Below, piece by piece: positions 36,598-45,648 of a stretch of DNA of 64,000 nt; position 1 is the first letter of the stretch; each line of letters opens with the position of its first letter. The notes under the pieces were generated by a model that was given only the letters and a program-made list of their open reading frames with translations, was not told the DNA's origin and searched no databases. A program made the position numbers and the translations under genes. Source of the DNA: Planctomycetaceae bacterium (lineage in GTDB: Bacteria > Planctomycetota > Planctomycetia > Planctomycetales > Planctomycetaceae); assembly GCA_041398785.1 (NCBI GenBank), contig JAWKUA010000026.1:12946-76945 (forward strand), read 5' to 3'.

Positions 36598-39111
36598 ATG
36601 TCATCCAGACAAATGCGGTTTTCATGGGGCCTGCTGGCCGCGGTTCTTGGAATCGGCCTGACTCTGTCGTTCGCGGCGACGCAGAACGAACCATCCCGAC
36701 CCGTCGAAGAACTGCTGCCCGCCGACACGGTGCTGTTGCTCGGTCACGACGGCGCGGAACGGCACCAGGCCGCATGGGAAAAGACGGCCGCATACGAATC
36801 GATGTATGAATCCGGCATGATGGATGTCTGGGAGAAGCTGATTGATTTCGTCGGTCAGCAGGCAGGCATGGGAGCGAACTCGGATGTCGACCAGGCAATG
36901 AAACACCTCGAAGCGCGCGGGGCGACACTGGCCGTTTCACTTCCTTCAGCACAGGGGCCGCCGCTGCCGCATGCCATGCTGGTTCTGCACGACGCGGCAA
37001 AATTCGAATCGATGCTGACCGGCCTTGCTCGCAACCTTGGCGGTTCCATTCGGGCACAGTTCGAATCGAAATCTGTGAGCGGTCGAAGCGTAACAATGGC
37101 CGTCATACCGGATTCGCCGGGTGTGGAAATCGGTGTCTGGGCCGAAGGCGGGCATCTGGTCGTCGTGGCCGGCATCGACGCGATTAGCACAGCGATTTCC
37201 GTTGCCGACGGCAAAACACCCAATCTGAAATCGAACGAATTGTGGCGGAAGTACAACTACGGCACAGACAGCTTCGAAACGACGTCTGTCGCCTGGCTGG
37301 ACTTCGCAGCCGTTCGCAGCGCGTACGGAGCTATGCCGCTTCCGACACCGGGAGGAAAGACGATCGACGATATTCTGCAAACGGCCGGTCTGCACAACCT
37401 GACATCGGCCGCGTATCAGTACGGATACCGCCACCGATCACTGTGGTCGCAGGTCGCGATCGAAGTCGACGGACCACGCACAGGGCTGCTGGCGCTGTCC
37501 GATCAGAAAGCGATGACTCTGGCCGACCTGCCGCCGCTGCCGGCCAATACCAGCGGCTTCAATGCGTCGCGATTGGACATGGCTTCGCTGTGGAACATTG
37601 TCACGCAGTTGATCCGCGAAGGAGCTGCCTTCGGACCGCCCGGAGCTGCCGAACAGGTCGATGGAGTCTTGAGCAACCTGCCACAGATGATCGGCTTTGA
37701 TCCCGGCCGAGATTTGTTCGCCGCGCTGGGCGACATCGTCTGTATCTATTCCGACCCGGACCAGGGATTCCTCGGCACGGGCATGGGAGTCATGCTGCAG
37801 GTCAGGGACGCGAACACGCTGACGGAAACGATCAACAAACTGCTGCTGCAGGCGGAACAGGCATCACGCGGCGACTTCCGAGTCCACCGTTCAGAAAAAT
37901 CCGGACGCGAACTGGTGCTGATGCAGTTCGGCGATGTTCAGGCGGGAGCGTTGTGTATCGACAACGGCTGGCTCATCGCGGGACTGATGCCTCAGTCGGT
38001 TGAAGCAGCTCTGATGCGAATCGACGGCAAACTAACTTCGTGGAAACCAACCGCGGAACAGGCTGAGGCGTTCGAGACTTTGCCGAAATCCTTTACGTCC
38101 ATCACCGTCGGCGATCCGCGAGTCAGTTGGCACACTCTGATGAAGCTGGCACCGTTCTTCCTGTCGGGCGGACAGGCGGCGCTGAAGGAGGAACGCATCC
38201 TGCCGCGTGACGCGGAACTTCCGATTACGATCGCCGACCTGCCGCCCGCGGAATTGATCGTGCGTCCTCTGTTCCCGAACGTCACCGTGACCACTTCGGA
38301 CAGTGACGGCATTCATATTACGTCGCGTCAGTCTCTTCCCGGAATTCCGTTCATCGGCAGCATCGGCGAAGGCAGCGGACTGGCGACAGCCGCCATCGGA
38401 ACCGCTCTGCTGCTGCCCGCCATTCAGCAGGCTCGCGAAGCCGCACGGCGCACTCAGTCGCGAAACAACCTGAAACAGATTGCTCTGGCGCTGCACAACT
38501 ATCACGACGTCTATGGCAGCTTTCCGTCGGGAACTCACCCCAACGAGAAGCTTAAGCCGGAAGAACGCATAAGCTGGCTGGCCGCGATACTGCCGTTCCT
38601 TGAACAGCAACCGCTGTATCAGACGATTGACTTCGAAGAAAGCTGGGATGACGCATCCAACGAACGCGGAGCGATGACTCGTGTCCCGTCCTACCTGAAC
38701 CCAGGCAGCGTCGCGGCGGTGGTCGGTCCCGGTGAAACTCACTACGTGGGCATTGCCGGAGTCGGCAAAGACGCTCCCATGCTTCCCGTCACCAGCAAGC
38801 GAGCTGGAGTCTTCGGCTACAACCGCAAGACCAGAATCCGCGACATCACCGACGGGACTTCCAACACGATTATGACCAGCGAAGCCAGCGGTGACTTCGG
38901 ACCGTGGATGGCGGGCGGCAACGCTTCCATCCGCTCTCTGACGACAAAGCCGTATATCAACGGCCCCGACGGAATCGGCGGTCCCTATCGCGGCGGCGTC
39001 AACGTCGGCCTCGCGGACGGTTCCGTGCGGTTTGTCTCCGAAAACATCGATCCGCGAGTCTTCGAACTCCTGTCGGCGATGGCTGACGGCGAGGTGATCC
39101 CGCAATTCTGA
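36598..39111 (+). CDS. Large exported protein with C-terminal DUF1559 domain
   Basis: The product is 837 residues. It starts with a signal or anchor helix (SWGLLAAVLGIGLTLSFA). An N-terminal region of about 570 residues resembles DUF3352-type proteins (PVEELLPADTVLLLG, repeated DG/FDP segments). The last 240 residues are DUF1559: a hydrophobic helix IGTALLLPAIQQAREAARRTQS, then NNLKQIALALHNYHDVYGSFP, ISWLAAILPFLEQQPLYQ, DGTSNTIMTSEASG and NVGLADGSVRFVSE. Normally DUF1559 begins with a cleavable prepilin peptide; here the equivalent helix is internal, so processing must differ. An AGGGAG box precedes ATG 36598. It follows the EF-hand gene by about 70 bases and is probably the last gene of the operon. 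Confidence 0.82.
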   Translation: MSSRQMRFSWGLLAAVLGIGLTLSFAATQNEPSRPVEELLPADTVLLLGHDGAERHQAAWEKTAAYESMYESGMMDVWEKLIDFVGQQAGMGANSDVDQAMKHLEARGATLAVSLPSAQGPPLPHAMLVLHDAAKFESMLTGLARNLGGSIRAQFESKSVSGRSVTMAVIPDSPGVEIGVWAEGGHLVVVAGIDAISTAISVADGKTPNLKSNELWRKYNYGTDSFETTSVAWLDFAAVRSAYGAMPLPTPGGKTIDDILQTAGLHNLTSAAYQYGYRHRSLWSQVAIEVDGPRTGLLALSDQKAMTLADLPPLPANTSGFNASRLDMASLWNIVTQLIREGAAFGPPGAAEQVDGVLSNLPQMIGFDPGRDLFAALGDIVCIYSDPDQGFLGTGMGVMLQVRDANTLTETINKLLLQAEQASRGDFRVHRSEKSGRELVLMQFGDVQAGALCIDNGWLIAGLMPQSVEAALMRIDGKLTSWKPTAEQAEAFETLPKSFTSITVGDPRVSWHTLMKLAPFFLSGGQAALKEERILPRDAELPITIADLPPAELIVRPLFPNVTVTTSDSDGIHITSRQSLPGIPFIGSIGEGSGLATAAIGTALLLPAIQQAREAARRTQSRNNLKQIALALHNYHDVYGSFPSGTHPNEKLKPEERISWLAAILPFLEQQPLYQTIDFEESWDDASNERGAMTRVPSYLNPGSVAAVVGPGETHYVGIAGVGKDAPMLPVTSKRAGVFGYNRKTRIRDITDGTSNTIMTSEASGDFGPWMAGGNASIRSLTTKPYINGPDGIGGPYRGGVNVGLADGSVRFVSENIDPRVFELLSAMADGEVIPQF

Positions 39112-39136
39112 ACGCGGTTGTTTGCAAATGAGTCAC

Positions 39137-39164
39137 CCCGTGGCCTTCACGACGGGGCCACGGG
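39137..39164. terminator. Hairpin between convergent genes
   Basis: A perfect 9-base stem (CCCGTGGCC and GGCCACGGG) with a 10-base loop lies between the convergent DUF1559-fusion and fusA genes. No T-run flanks it on either strand, so it may be a weak bidirectional terminator or merely a stable hairpin. Confidence 0.4.
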
Positions 39165-39347
39165 CAAGCGAACCCGCACAAGCGGCTTCTCGCTCGCAAA
39201 AGGCCAACTGGGTTCTCCGGAGGCATACTGAGAGTCTGCGTCGCCAGAGCGCCGCATGCGGGTTCAGCCATCGAACCGACTTCGCGCGTTAGGCGCTCGC
39301 TGGCCTTCGACGCAGAGGAGTTGACTGATCGCGCACCGGCGAACGGT

Positions 39348-41480
39348 CTATTTCCTGACGAGTTCCTTCTCCGCACGGCGCTTCTTCAGGACTTCTTCCT
39401 GAATGTTCTTCGGAGCCTGGCGATAGCACAGGAACTCCATGCTGAAGGTGCCCTTGCCCTGAGTCATGGAGCGGATTTCATTGGCGTAGTCGAACATTTC
39501 CGCAAGCGGGACTTCCGCCAGAATAATGCATATGGCGTCGTTCACTTCCGAAGACGTGACGATGCCGCGCTTGCTGGACAGGTGGCCGGTGACGGCTCCC
39601 TGAAACTCATCGGGAGTTTCGATTTCCAGCTTCATGATGGGTTCCAGGAGAGCCATGTTGGCTTTCTTCAGAGTGTCCTTCATGCAGTCGCGCGACGCGA
39701 TCTTGAATGCCATTTCGGATGAGTCCACGTCGTGATAACTGCCGTCCCGCAGGTACATCTTGACACCGACGACTTCGTATTCGCCCAGCGGCCCTTTGTC
39801 GAGTGCCATCTGGAAGCCGGAGTCGCACGACCCGATGTATTCTCGCGGGATGCGACCGCCGGAGATCTCATCAGCGAACTCATAGCGGTGCTCCGAATTC
39901 TCCGGCAGCGGTTCCATCAGGCCGACTACGTGAGCGTACTGGCCGGAACCGCCGGTCTGCTTCTTGTGCTTGTGGTTGAATTCCACCGACTTGGTGGGAC
40001 GTTCCTTGTAGGACACACGCGGTTCGCCGATCAGGCATTCGCACTTGTATTCGCGTTTGATGCGTTCGACGTAAACGTCCAGATGCAACTGACCCATGCC
40101 GGCGATCAGTGTCTGGCCGGTTTCTTCGTCGGTCTGCACCTGAAACGTCGGATCTTCGCGGCGGAAGCGTTCTAAAGCCTTGCCGAGCTTGTCTGCGTCG
40201 TCGCGCTTTTTCGGTTCGATCGACAGTCGAATCACGGGTTCCGCGACGAAGATATTTTCCAGCGAGTATTCGATACCACTGCCCAGGAACGTGTCCCCGG
40301 ACGCGCAGTCGACACCGACGACAGCGATGATGTCACCGGCTGACGCTTCTTCGATGTCTTCGCGATCGTTGGCGTGCATTCGCACCATTCGGCCGAACCG
40401 CGTTGCGCGGCCGGTTCGTGCGTTGGTGTAGCTTTCACCCTTCTTGATCACGCCCTGATAGATGCGCATGTAGGTCAGCTGACCGAAGGCTTCCACGACC
40501 GTCTTGAACGCCATGGCCACCATCGGATCGCCGGCCTGATTTGTCAGCCGGACTTTTGGATGCTTGCCTTCTTCGTCTGCCGGCTGGCTGTTGTCGTTGG
40601 CATAGACATCAACGTCGGTCGGGCACGGCAGGTACATAGTGACGGCGTCGAGCGCTTCCTGAACGGCCTTGTTCTTAAAGGCGCTGCCCATCAGCACGGG
40701 CGTCACCTGCTGAGCAAGCGTTGCCGATCGAACGATGCGGCGGATGTCGGCCTCAGCCACTTCGCCTTCTTCCAGCAGCGTTTCCATCAATGCGTCGTCG
40801 AAGTGCGACAGTTCCTCCAGCATCTCCGTGCGCGCGGTCTGTGCGGCGTCCCTGAGGTCGTCCGGAATCGGCTTGCGTTCGACGATTTCGCCTTCTTCGC
40901 CCTTGAAATAGATGGCTTCCATGCGAATCAGATCGACCACTCCTTCGAACGCGGATTCCACGCCGATGGGAATCTGCAGCGGGATCGCATTCGTCTTCAG
41001 CTTTTCCTTCATCTGAGCCATCACCTTTTTCGGGTTGGCTCCGGTGCGGTCCATCTTGTTGATGAACGCAATTCGCGGAACTCCGTAGCGCTTCATCTGA
41101 CGGTCGACCGTCAGCGACTGGCTCTGAACGCCGCCGACCGAACACAGCACCAGAATAGCGCCATCCAGCACGCGCAGGCTGCGTTCCACTTCGACGGTGA
41201 AGTCGACGTGTCCTGGTGTGTCGATGACATTGATGACGTGTTCGGGAATCTTCAGCTTATCGTTTTTCCAGGCGACACGCGTCGCGGCGGACGTGATCGT
41301 AATGCCGCGCTCACGCTCCAGTTCCATGTGGTCCATGGTCGCGCCGCCGTCACCGCCCTTGACGTCCCGAATTTTGTGAATTCGTCCGCAGTAATAGAGC
41401 ATTCGCTCTGTCAGCGTCGTCTTGCCGGAATCGATGTGGGCGGAAATCCCGATGTTGCGTACACGACGAAGGTCAGTCAT
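39348..41480 (-). CDS. fusA: Elongation factor G, spd/mitochondrial EFG1-like type
   Basis: This 710-residue translational GTPase moves tRNAs and mRNA during elongation. G motifs are AHIDSGKT (14-21), RGITI (switch I), DTPGH and NKMD. The full set of EF-G domains follows, ending in the domain V text RSMTQGKGTFSMEF. The HIDSGKTTLTERMLYYCGRI signature, with Ser instead of Ala in the P-loop and Leu-Thr-Glu-Arg, fits the spdEFG1 subfamily shared by spirochaetes, planctomycetes and mitochondria rather than canonical bacterial EF-G. Start ATG 41480 is preceded directly by GGAGAA. It stands alone, not in the str operon with rpsL/rpsG/tuf. Planctomycetes usually carry more than one EF-G. Confidence 0.93.
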   Translation of the reverse strand: MTDLRRVRNIGISAHIDSGKTTLTERMLYYCGRIHKIRDVKGGDGGATMDHMELERERGITITSAATRVAWKNDKLKIPEHVINVIDTPGHVDFTVEVERSLRVLDGAILVLCSVGGVQSQSLTVDRQMKRYGVPRIAFINKMDRTGANPKKVMAQMKEKLKTNAIPLQIPIGVESAFEGVVDLIRMEAIYFKGEEGEIVERKPIPDDLRDAAQTARTEMLEELSHFDDALMETLLEEGEVAEADIRRIVRSATLAQQVTPVLMGSAFKNKAVQEALDAVTMYLPCPTDVDVYANDNSQPADEEGKHPKVRLTNQAGDPMVAMAFKTVVEAFGQLTYMRIYQGVIKKGESYTNARTGRATRFGRMVRMHANDREDIEEASAGDIIAVVGVDCASGDTFLGSGIEYSLENIFVAEPVIRLSIEPKKRDDADKLGKALERFRREDPTFQVQTDEETGQTLIAGMGQLHLDVYVERIKREYKCECLIGEPRVSYKERPTKSVEFNHKHKKQTGGSGQYAHVVGLMEPLPENSEHRYEFADEISGGRIPREYIGSCDSGFQMALDKGPLGEYEVVGVKMYLRDGSYHDVDSSEMAFKIASRDCMKDTLKKANMALLEPIMKLEIETPDEFQGAVTGHLSSKRGIVTSSEVNDAICIILAEVPLAEMFDYANEIRSMTQGKGTFSMEFLCYRQAPKNIQEEVLKKRRAEKELVRK

Positions 41481-42231
41481 TTCTCCAGCCGTCCTGAGTG
41501 TCGAACGAAGAACACAAGTGTTAAGCCAGGCGGAACATCCGCACAGAAAAAAGAAATCTGGTACCGGTCCTGCCGTGGCGTGCGAACGCGGGAAGCGAAA
41601 CTTCGCGAAAACCGGCAGTCTCGGCAACGAAGCGACCCGGCCTCACGATGATCGACGGTGGCCGGTGAGCAGCGATTTCCTCGCTCCGACCGCGTCCAGC
41701 CGTCCGACGCGGGAAGTCGAGGATCCTCCTGAAAACGTTAGCAACGCCGTCTGTGCATTGGTCGTTTCCTGTGTCAACAGCCGCCTGATCGCCCGTCCTG
41801 TCGAACGAGTCCGAGCGCCCGGAAACCGCCGAACTTGAAGGGCGGAATCGTATCGTTGCCGATTTTTTGGGAAAAGGGCGATTCTGAGTGAATTTGCAAA
41901 ACCCGTGCCTTTACCGACTTTGGGATTGGATGCACTCATCGGTTGCGACCGCTATCATGCCGCCGTCGCGAGCTCCCGGCGCACCATTTTCGGCACATCC
42001 GGGTGCTACGCATCCGCGGTGCCAGGCGGCACGCGAAAGCTGCCGCGGTCAACGACTGACGCGGCTTCGTTCCCCGAAATGTCCGTCCGCAATCCCCCAC
42101 ACCGTCGGAAAGGCTGTGTCCCCCGGACAGGCTTCGTCGACGCCGCCTTCCCGGCCAGCGACATTCCCAAGTTCTTCCGTAAACCTGCGTTTCACAATTC
42201 ACCGTTTAGGCTTTATTCCATTGAGGACGCC
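41481..42231. other. Divergent intergenic region upstream of fusA
   Basis: About 750 bases separate the divergent fusA and EamA-like genes. Open frames through it are Arg/Ser/Pro-rich without domains. A GAGGA box at about 42222-42226 serves the downstream gene. I see no tRNA, repeat array or riboswitch that I can name. Confidence 0.35.
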
Positions 42232-42816
42232 ATGAAGGGACTGTTGATTCCGATCGCCTTTGCACTGGGGACTGCGATTTGCTGGGGTCTGTACGGTCCG
42301 ACGCTGACCAAAGCCAGAGCTCCCGCCGGTGAATGGAGCCCGTTCAAACCGTACGTGTTTATCGGTGTCGCCTATCTGGCCTGGGCAATCGGCGGCGGTC
42401 TCGTGGCGATGAAACTCAAGGGCGACAGTTTCAGCTACGGCGGCGCTTCGTTTCCGGCGATGAACTGGGGGTTCTGGGCCGGCACGCTGGGAGCTCTGGG
42501 TGCTCTCTCGCTGACCAATGCGGTGATTGCCAGCAAGGGCAACACGGCTCTGGTGATGCCGATCGTGTTCGGAGGAGCCGTGACGGTCAATGGCATCTAT
42601 GCCTGGCTGAAGCTGAAGGATCTGGTCGACGTGAACCCCGCCCTGTGGGTCGGGATGGCTCTGGTGACCGTTGGAATCGTCCTGGTCGCCATGTTCACGC
42701 CTCACGGCGTCCCGGCCCGCAAGCCCGCGGAAGCTGCTGAGCACGTCTCCACCGACCCCACAGACTCGCAGCCGTCGAGCAACGCCGATCGACCGGGGGA
42801 CGGATCCAGCGCCTGA
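42232..42816 (+). CDS. EamA/DMT-like small membrane protein
   Basis: This 194-residue integral membrane protein has about five helices: 4-22, 40-60, 78-97, 103-120 and 135-155 by hydrophobicity. The segments TAICWGLYGPTL, LGALGALSLTNAVIAS and TALVMPIVFGGAVTVNGIYA resemble half of a drug/metabolite transporter (EamA) protein. Full DMT carriers have ten helices, so it may act as a dimer like small multidrug resistance or glucose-permease-type proteins. The C-terminal 35 residues are soluble and Ser/Pro-rich. Substrate unknown. Confidence 0.78.
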   Translation: MKGLLIPIAFALGTAICWGLYGPTLTKARAPAGEWSPFKPYVFIGVAYLAWAIGGGLVAMKLKGDSFSYGGASFPAMNWGFWAGTLGALGALSLTNAVIASKGNTALVMPIVFGGAVTVNGIYAWLKLKDLVDVNPALWVGMALVTVGIVLVAMFTPHGVPARKPAEAAEHVSTDPTDSQPSSNADRPGDGSSA

Positions 42817-42818
42817 AC

Positions 42819-43697
42819 CTACGCGACCACGTCCTGCGCCTTTCTGGCCAGCCGGCGGTCGAACACCTCCTGAACCGTCACTTCGATCGTCCGGCACAGA
42901 CCTTCCAGATCAAGGTCGTCTTCGTCGTACCCAAATGGCTCTTCCACGTGTTCTGCGACGATTTCCAGACCGAGCATGAAGTAGGCCACGATCACCGTCA
43001 GCGGAATCGTCCACCAACGGAAGCTGTCCACGATTCCCCACGGAAACGTCGCCAGATACAGGAAAACACACTGCCGCGCGAACAGCTTGTACGACCGAAC
43101 GACCTGAGTTTTCCGGATGCGTTCACAGCCGCCGCAGATGTCCAGAAACCGGCGAGCCTCCTCGTCAAGCACGCGCAGTTCGTCGCCGTCAATCGAACCG
43201 TTGGTCTTCCAGCTCGAAAATTCCTCGTACATCCGCGTGATCAGATACGACGGAACGTGGCTCGGCCGGTCCGTGCAGTTTTCAAACCCCGGCAGCTTCT
43301 GCAGCAGCGATTCCTCGCGAAGGTGATCCTTCAGGCCGTAGGCAAACGCGACAATGTCGACGCGAAACCGGTTCATTTCGTCGTCGCTCGCCCGCACCAG
43401 GTCGGCCACTTTGATCGCAAGGTTGCGGCTGACATTGACCAGCGATCCCCAAAGCTGCCTGGCCTCCCACCAGCGACCGTACGACGAATTCGTCCGGAAG
43501 ACCAGCAGCCATCCGAGCACGATTGTCAGAGCCGCGTGCAGATCCGACGGCAGGTCCGCAAACGTCGTCGATTTCGGGTGAGATTCCTTCAGCACCGGAA
43601 TCAGGGCGTACGCTCCGATCAACAGCGCATAAACGGTCACACGCCACAATGTGCGGCCGATAGTCATTTCACGGACACGGATCGGTGCTGCCGTCAT
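42819..43697 (-). CDS. Bestrophin-family anion channel protein
   Basis: This 292-residue membrane protein matches the bacterial bestrophin (UPF0187) family: FRTNSSYGRWWEARQLWGSLVN near residue 68 (the conserved cytosolic loop), four hydrophobic segments (about 15-35, 50-68, 210-228, 235-252), and the C-terminal EEPFGYDEDDLDLEGL acidic signature. Family members form pentameric chloride or cation channels in the inner membrane. It is tail-to-tail with the EamA-like gene with almost no spacer (42816/42819). Confidence 0.88.
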   Translation of the reverse strand: MTAAPIRVREMTIGRTLWRVTVYALLIGAYALIPVLKESHPKSTTFADLPSDLHAALTIVLGWLLVFRTNSSYGRWWEARQLWGSLVNVSRNLAIKVADLVRASDDEMNRFRVDIVAFAYGLKDHLREESLLQKLPGFENCTDRPSHVPSYLITRMYEEFSSWKTNGSIDGDELRVLDEEARRFLDICGGCERIRKTQVVRSYKLFARQCVFLYLATFPWGIVDSFRWWTIPLTVIVAYFMLGLEIVAEHVEEPFGYDEDDLDLEGLCRTIEVTVQEVFDRRLARKAQDVVA

Positions 43698-44247
43698 GGA
43701 ACTTGACTCGTATCGCCTTTGCGTTTCCGTCGTTCACTCTGCACCGCGCTCGAAAGCGACGGTTCCGCGAACGATCCATGATTCCGACCGAACTCGATGC
43801 CCGGTTCAGCATGACGCCAACCTGGCCCCCAGCCGGAATCAGTCAACCCGCGCCGGGAACTGGTTCCCACGACCAGTGACATGCACGCCGCAGGAAGCGC
43901 GAAGGAGTCTATCGTGGAGACACGCTGATACGAAACGCGACGTCCTCACGGCACGAATTCTGACAACAAACCTGTAACACACCCGGAAGGCGGCGTGAAC
44001 CGGCAGCCATCAAGCCCCACGTCAATGATGCGCATGATCGGTGCGAAGTCGCGGATGGAAGGGCCGGGGCATTCGGAGAAATTTCCAAAGCCGAAGTCGG
44101 CTGTGGTGTGGAAAAAGTCGAAAATCGCGATATCGTTCATCGACCGTGATTGTCGGAACTTCCTGAATCCTGAACGCGTGAATCAGCGCCGTTGCCCCAG
44201 TGACGACCGTTCACTTCCGATTCAGAAGCCCGAAATGTCAACACAGG
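43698..44247. other. Intergenic region upstream of tRNA-Lys
   Basis: About 550 bases between the bestrophin start and the tRNA. Short open frames occur on both strands (for example 43946-44140 minus) but none has a recognisable domain or convincing ribosome-binding site. The bestrophin and tRNA promoters must lie here. Confidence 0.35.
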
Positions 44248-44319
<72 letters not shown>

Positions 44320-44348
44320 TTTCACAAATCTTTCTGCTTCAACACGTT

Positions 44349-44383
44349 ACGCCTCTGCTGCCCGGCAGGGGCGTTGTTCGTTT
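44349..44383 (+). terminator. Probable terminator after tRNA-Lys
   Basis: A 10-base stem (ACGCCTCTGC and GCAGGGGCGT, one G-T wobble) with a 6-base loop is followed by the T-rich tract TGTTCGTTT. It is 30 bases after the tRNA 3' end, a plausible intrinsic terminator for the tRNA transcript. Confidence 0.55.
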
Positions 44384-44422
44384 CGGGCTCCTGTTAGCCG
44401 TACTGTTAGCAAGTCACCGGGA

Positions 44423-44545
44423 ATGACGGTCGACGAATTCATTGAAAGCTGGCAACGCAGCGGCGGGGCTGAAATGGCCAACAGCCAGCCCTTCCTGATT
44501 GAGTTCTGCGACCTGCTTGGGCTCCCACGTGCGCAGCCGCGTCGG
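44423..44545 (+). pseudogene. N-terminal fragment of a class I DNA methyltransferase
   Basis: About 40 codons (TVDEFIESWQRSGGAEMANS then FLIEFCDLLGLPRAQP) match the distinctive N-terminus of large DNA methyltransferases from restriction-modification or phage-defence loci (MmeI-like/type IIL class). Homology stops abruptly at the next segment, and the remaining several hundred residues, including all catalytic motifs, are absent. This is therefore a remnant with no enzymatic function. It is the first feature of the island after the tRNA. Confidence 0.5.
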
Positions 44546-44573
44546 CAGGAATCTGAGCGGCGGTCAGTTAAGG

Positions 44574-44850
44574 GGGTTCATCGGTTTCAAGCACAGCATT
44601 CGGAATCCAGCATTTTCGTAATCCGTGACCAGACCATCGACGCAGGAATCCATCAGCCGCTGAGTTCCGGCGCAGCCAGTCCTCGGTCAGGTCCGGTCGG
44701 TCTTTCAGGACGCTGCGAATCCATTCGTCGTGAATCTGAGCCGTCCACTTTGCCCGGAAGAGTCCGGTCATGGCCAAGATCATCCAGCAGGTCACGCAGT
44801 GGTGCCGGATACAGCACGCGAATCGTACAACGCGGTGAACGCCGCCACGC
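44574..44850 (-). pseudogene. PIN-domain toxin remnant
   Basis: Minus-strand segments in different frames align with PIN-domain toxins of the excisionase/PIN toxin-antitoxin type: ALYDS then VLYPAPLRDLL, TGLFRAKWTAQIHDEWIRSV, KDRPDLTED, then LMDSCVDGLVTDYENA. At least two indels break it, and the C-terminal half (the LPDPDDRHV region with essential acidic residues) is missing, replaced by unrelated sequence up to a stop at 44574. An intact toxin would cleave RNA; this one cannot be functional. Confidence 0.65.
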
Positions 44851-45353
44851 TGTAGCCCAGTCCGAGTTCCTGAGCTTCCGCCGCTATTGATTCCAGAGCC
44901 TTCAGGCGTTCGTCATCCTGTCGACGTTTGAAGTCCATGACGTCCTCGCGAAATAGGACACGACGGTGCGAACCGACCAGACGCGCCCGGCAACTGACCG
45001 TCGTCAATCAGCTTGACCACATAGGGCCGCGAGACGTTCAGCAGGTCAGCGGACTGCTGAGTCGTCAGTTCAGCGTGAACGGGAATCGGCGTGACACCGT
45101 TTCCCGGTAACCCAACTGAACCATGATGTCCTTCAGCATCCGCAGCGCAGCCGTCGGGATGACGCAGTCTTCACCGTCAACGTGAACGGTACTTCTGCGG
45201 CTGGCGGCGCTCTTTGCCAGCAATGCGGACTAACTGCCGACTGGCTTCCGACACCATTGCGGGGTCGAATTCATCGGGTGACAGTGTTTCCGGGTGGTCG
45301 ATGCGTTCAATCATTTCGGCCTCACTGCGACTGACGGGCGATACGAAATCCAT
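44850..45353 (-). pseudogene. Excisionase-type HTH antitoxin remnant
   Basis: The sequence reads MDFVSPVSRSEAEMIERID at the start, then AALRMLKDIMVQLGY, then HAELTTQQSADLLNVSRPYV (the helix-turn-helix of the excisionase/MerR-like class), and VGSHRRVLFREDVMDFKRRQ followed by EAQELGLGY. This is the standard order of HTH antitoxins that precede PIN toxins on the same strand. Two or three indels separate the blocks (near 45180 and near 44985). With the following PIN remnant it forms a dead toxin-antitoxin pair. The start ATG is at 45353; a set of interlocking inverted repeats lies about 95 bases upstream. Confidence 0.68.
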
Positions 45354-45648
45354 GTGTGTAGCTATCGTACGCAAACAACAAACGAAACGAGTGAAATAAC
45401 CGAAACAGCGTCTCACCCCAATCGCGTGCAATCCGTTAGAATCTGCCGCACCAGACCTAGGGTAGCTCCCGAAACGCGGACCCGAACCGCCCGGTCTGGT
45501 GCTTTCTGCGTTCGGGACGCGACCGTTTCGGGAGTCGAAGACGTGAAGTGATTTCGTTAGACATCGTTCAGGAGTATTACAGAGAACCAAAGACACTTGC
45601 GGCGAGCCTAGCGTGTCAGTGGCGTATTCGGTGTGGAGTATCGACACA
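45354..45648. other. Structured intergenic stretch in the island
   Basis: No domain-bearing gene is visible. It contains the interlocking inverted repeats at 45448-45534, described separately. A GTG at 45547 opens a frame of about 34 codons (VISLDIVQEYYREPKTLAAS and onward) ending in an ATGA overlap with the next mini-frame at 45649; its status is uncertain. Confidence 0.3.
45448..45534. repeat. Interlocking inverted repeats (pseudoknot-like)
   Basis: Three perfect inverted pairs overlap: A = GCACCAGACC (45448-45457) with GGTCTGGTGC (45493-45502), 10 bp; B = CTCCCGAAACG (45466-45476) with CGTTTCGGGAG (45524-45534), 11 bp; C = CCCGAAC (45481-45487) with GTTCGGG (45510-45516), 7 bp. The order is A B C A' C' B', so B and C nest, while A crosses both. 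As RNA this is a pseudoknot or a switch between two hairpins; as DNA it could be paired binding sites. Confidence 0.8.

Noticed and set aside
43946..44140. Minus-strand frame of 64 codons before tRNA-Lys
   Set aside because: No family match and no ribosome-binding site; a frame on the opposite strand overlaps it equally well.
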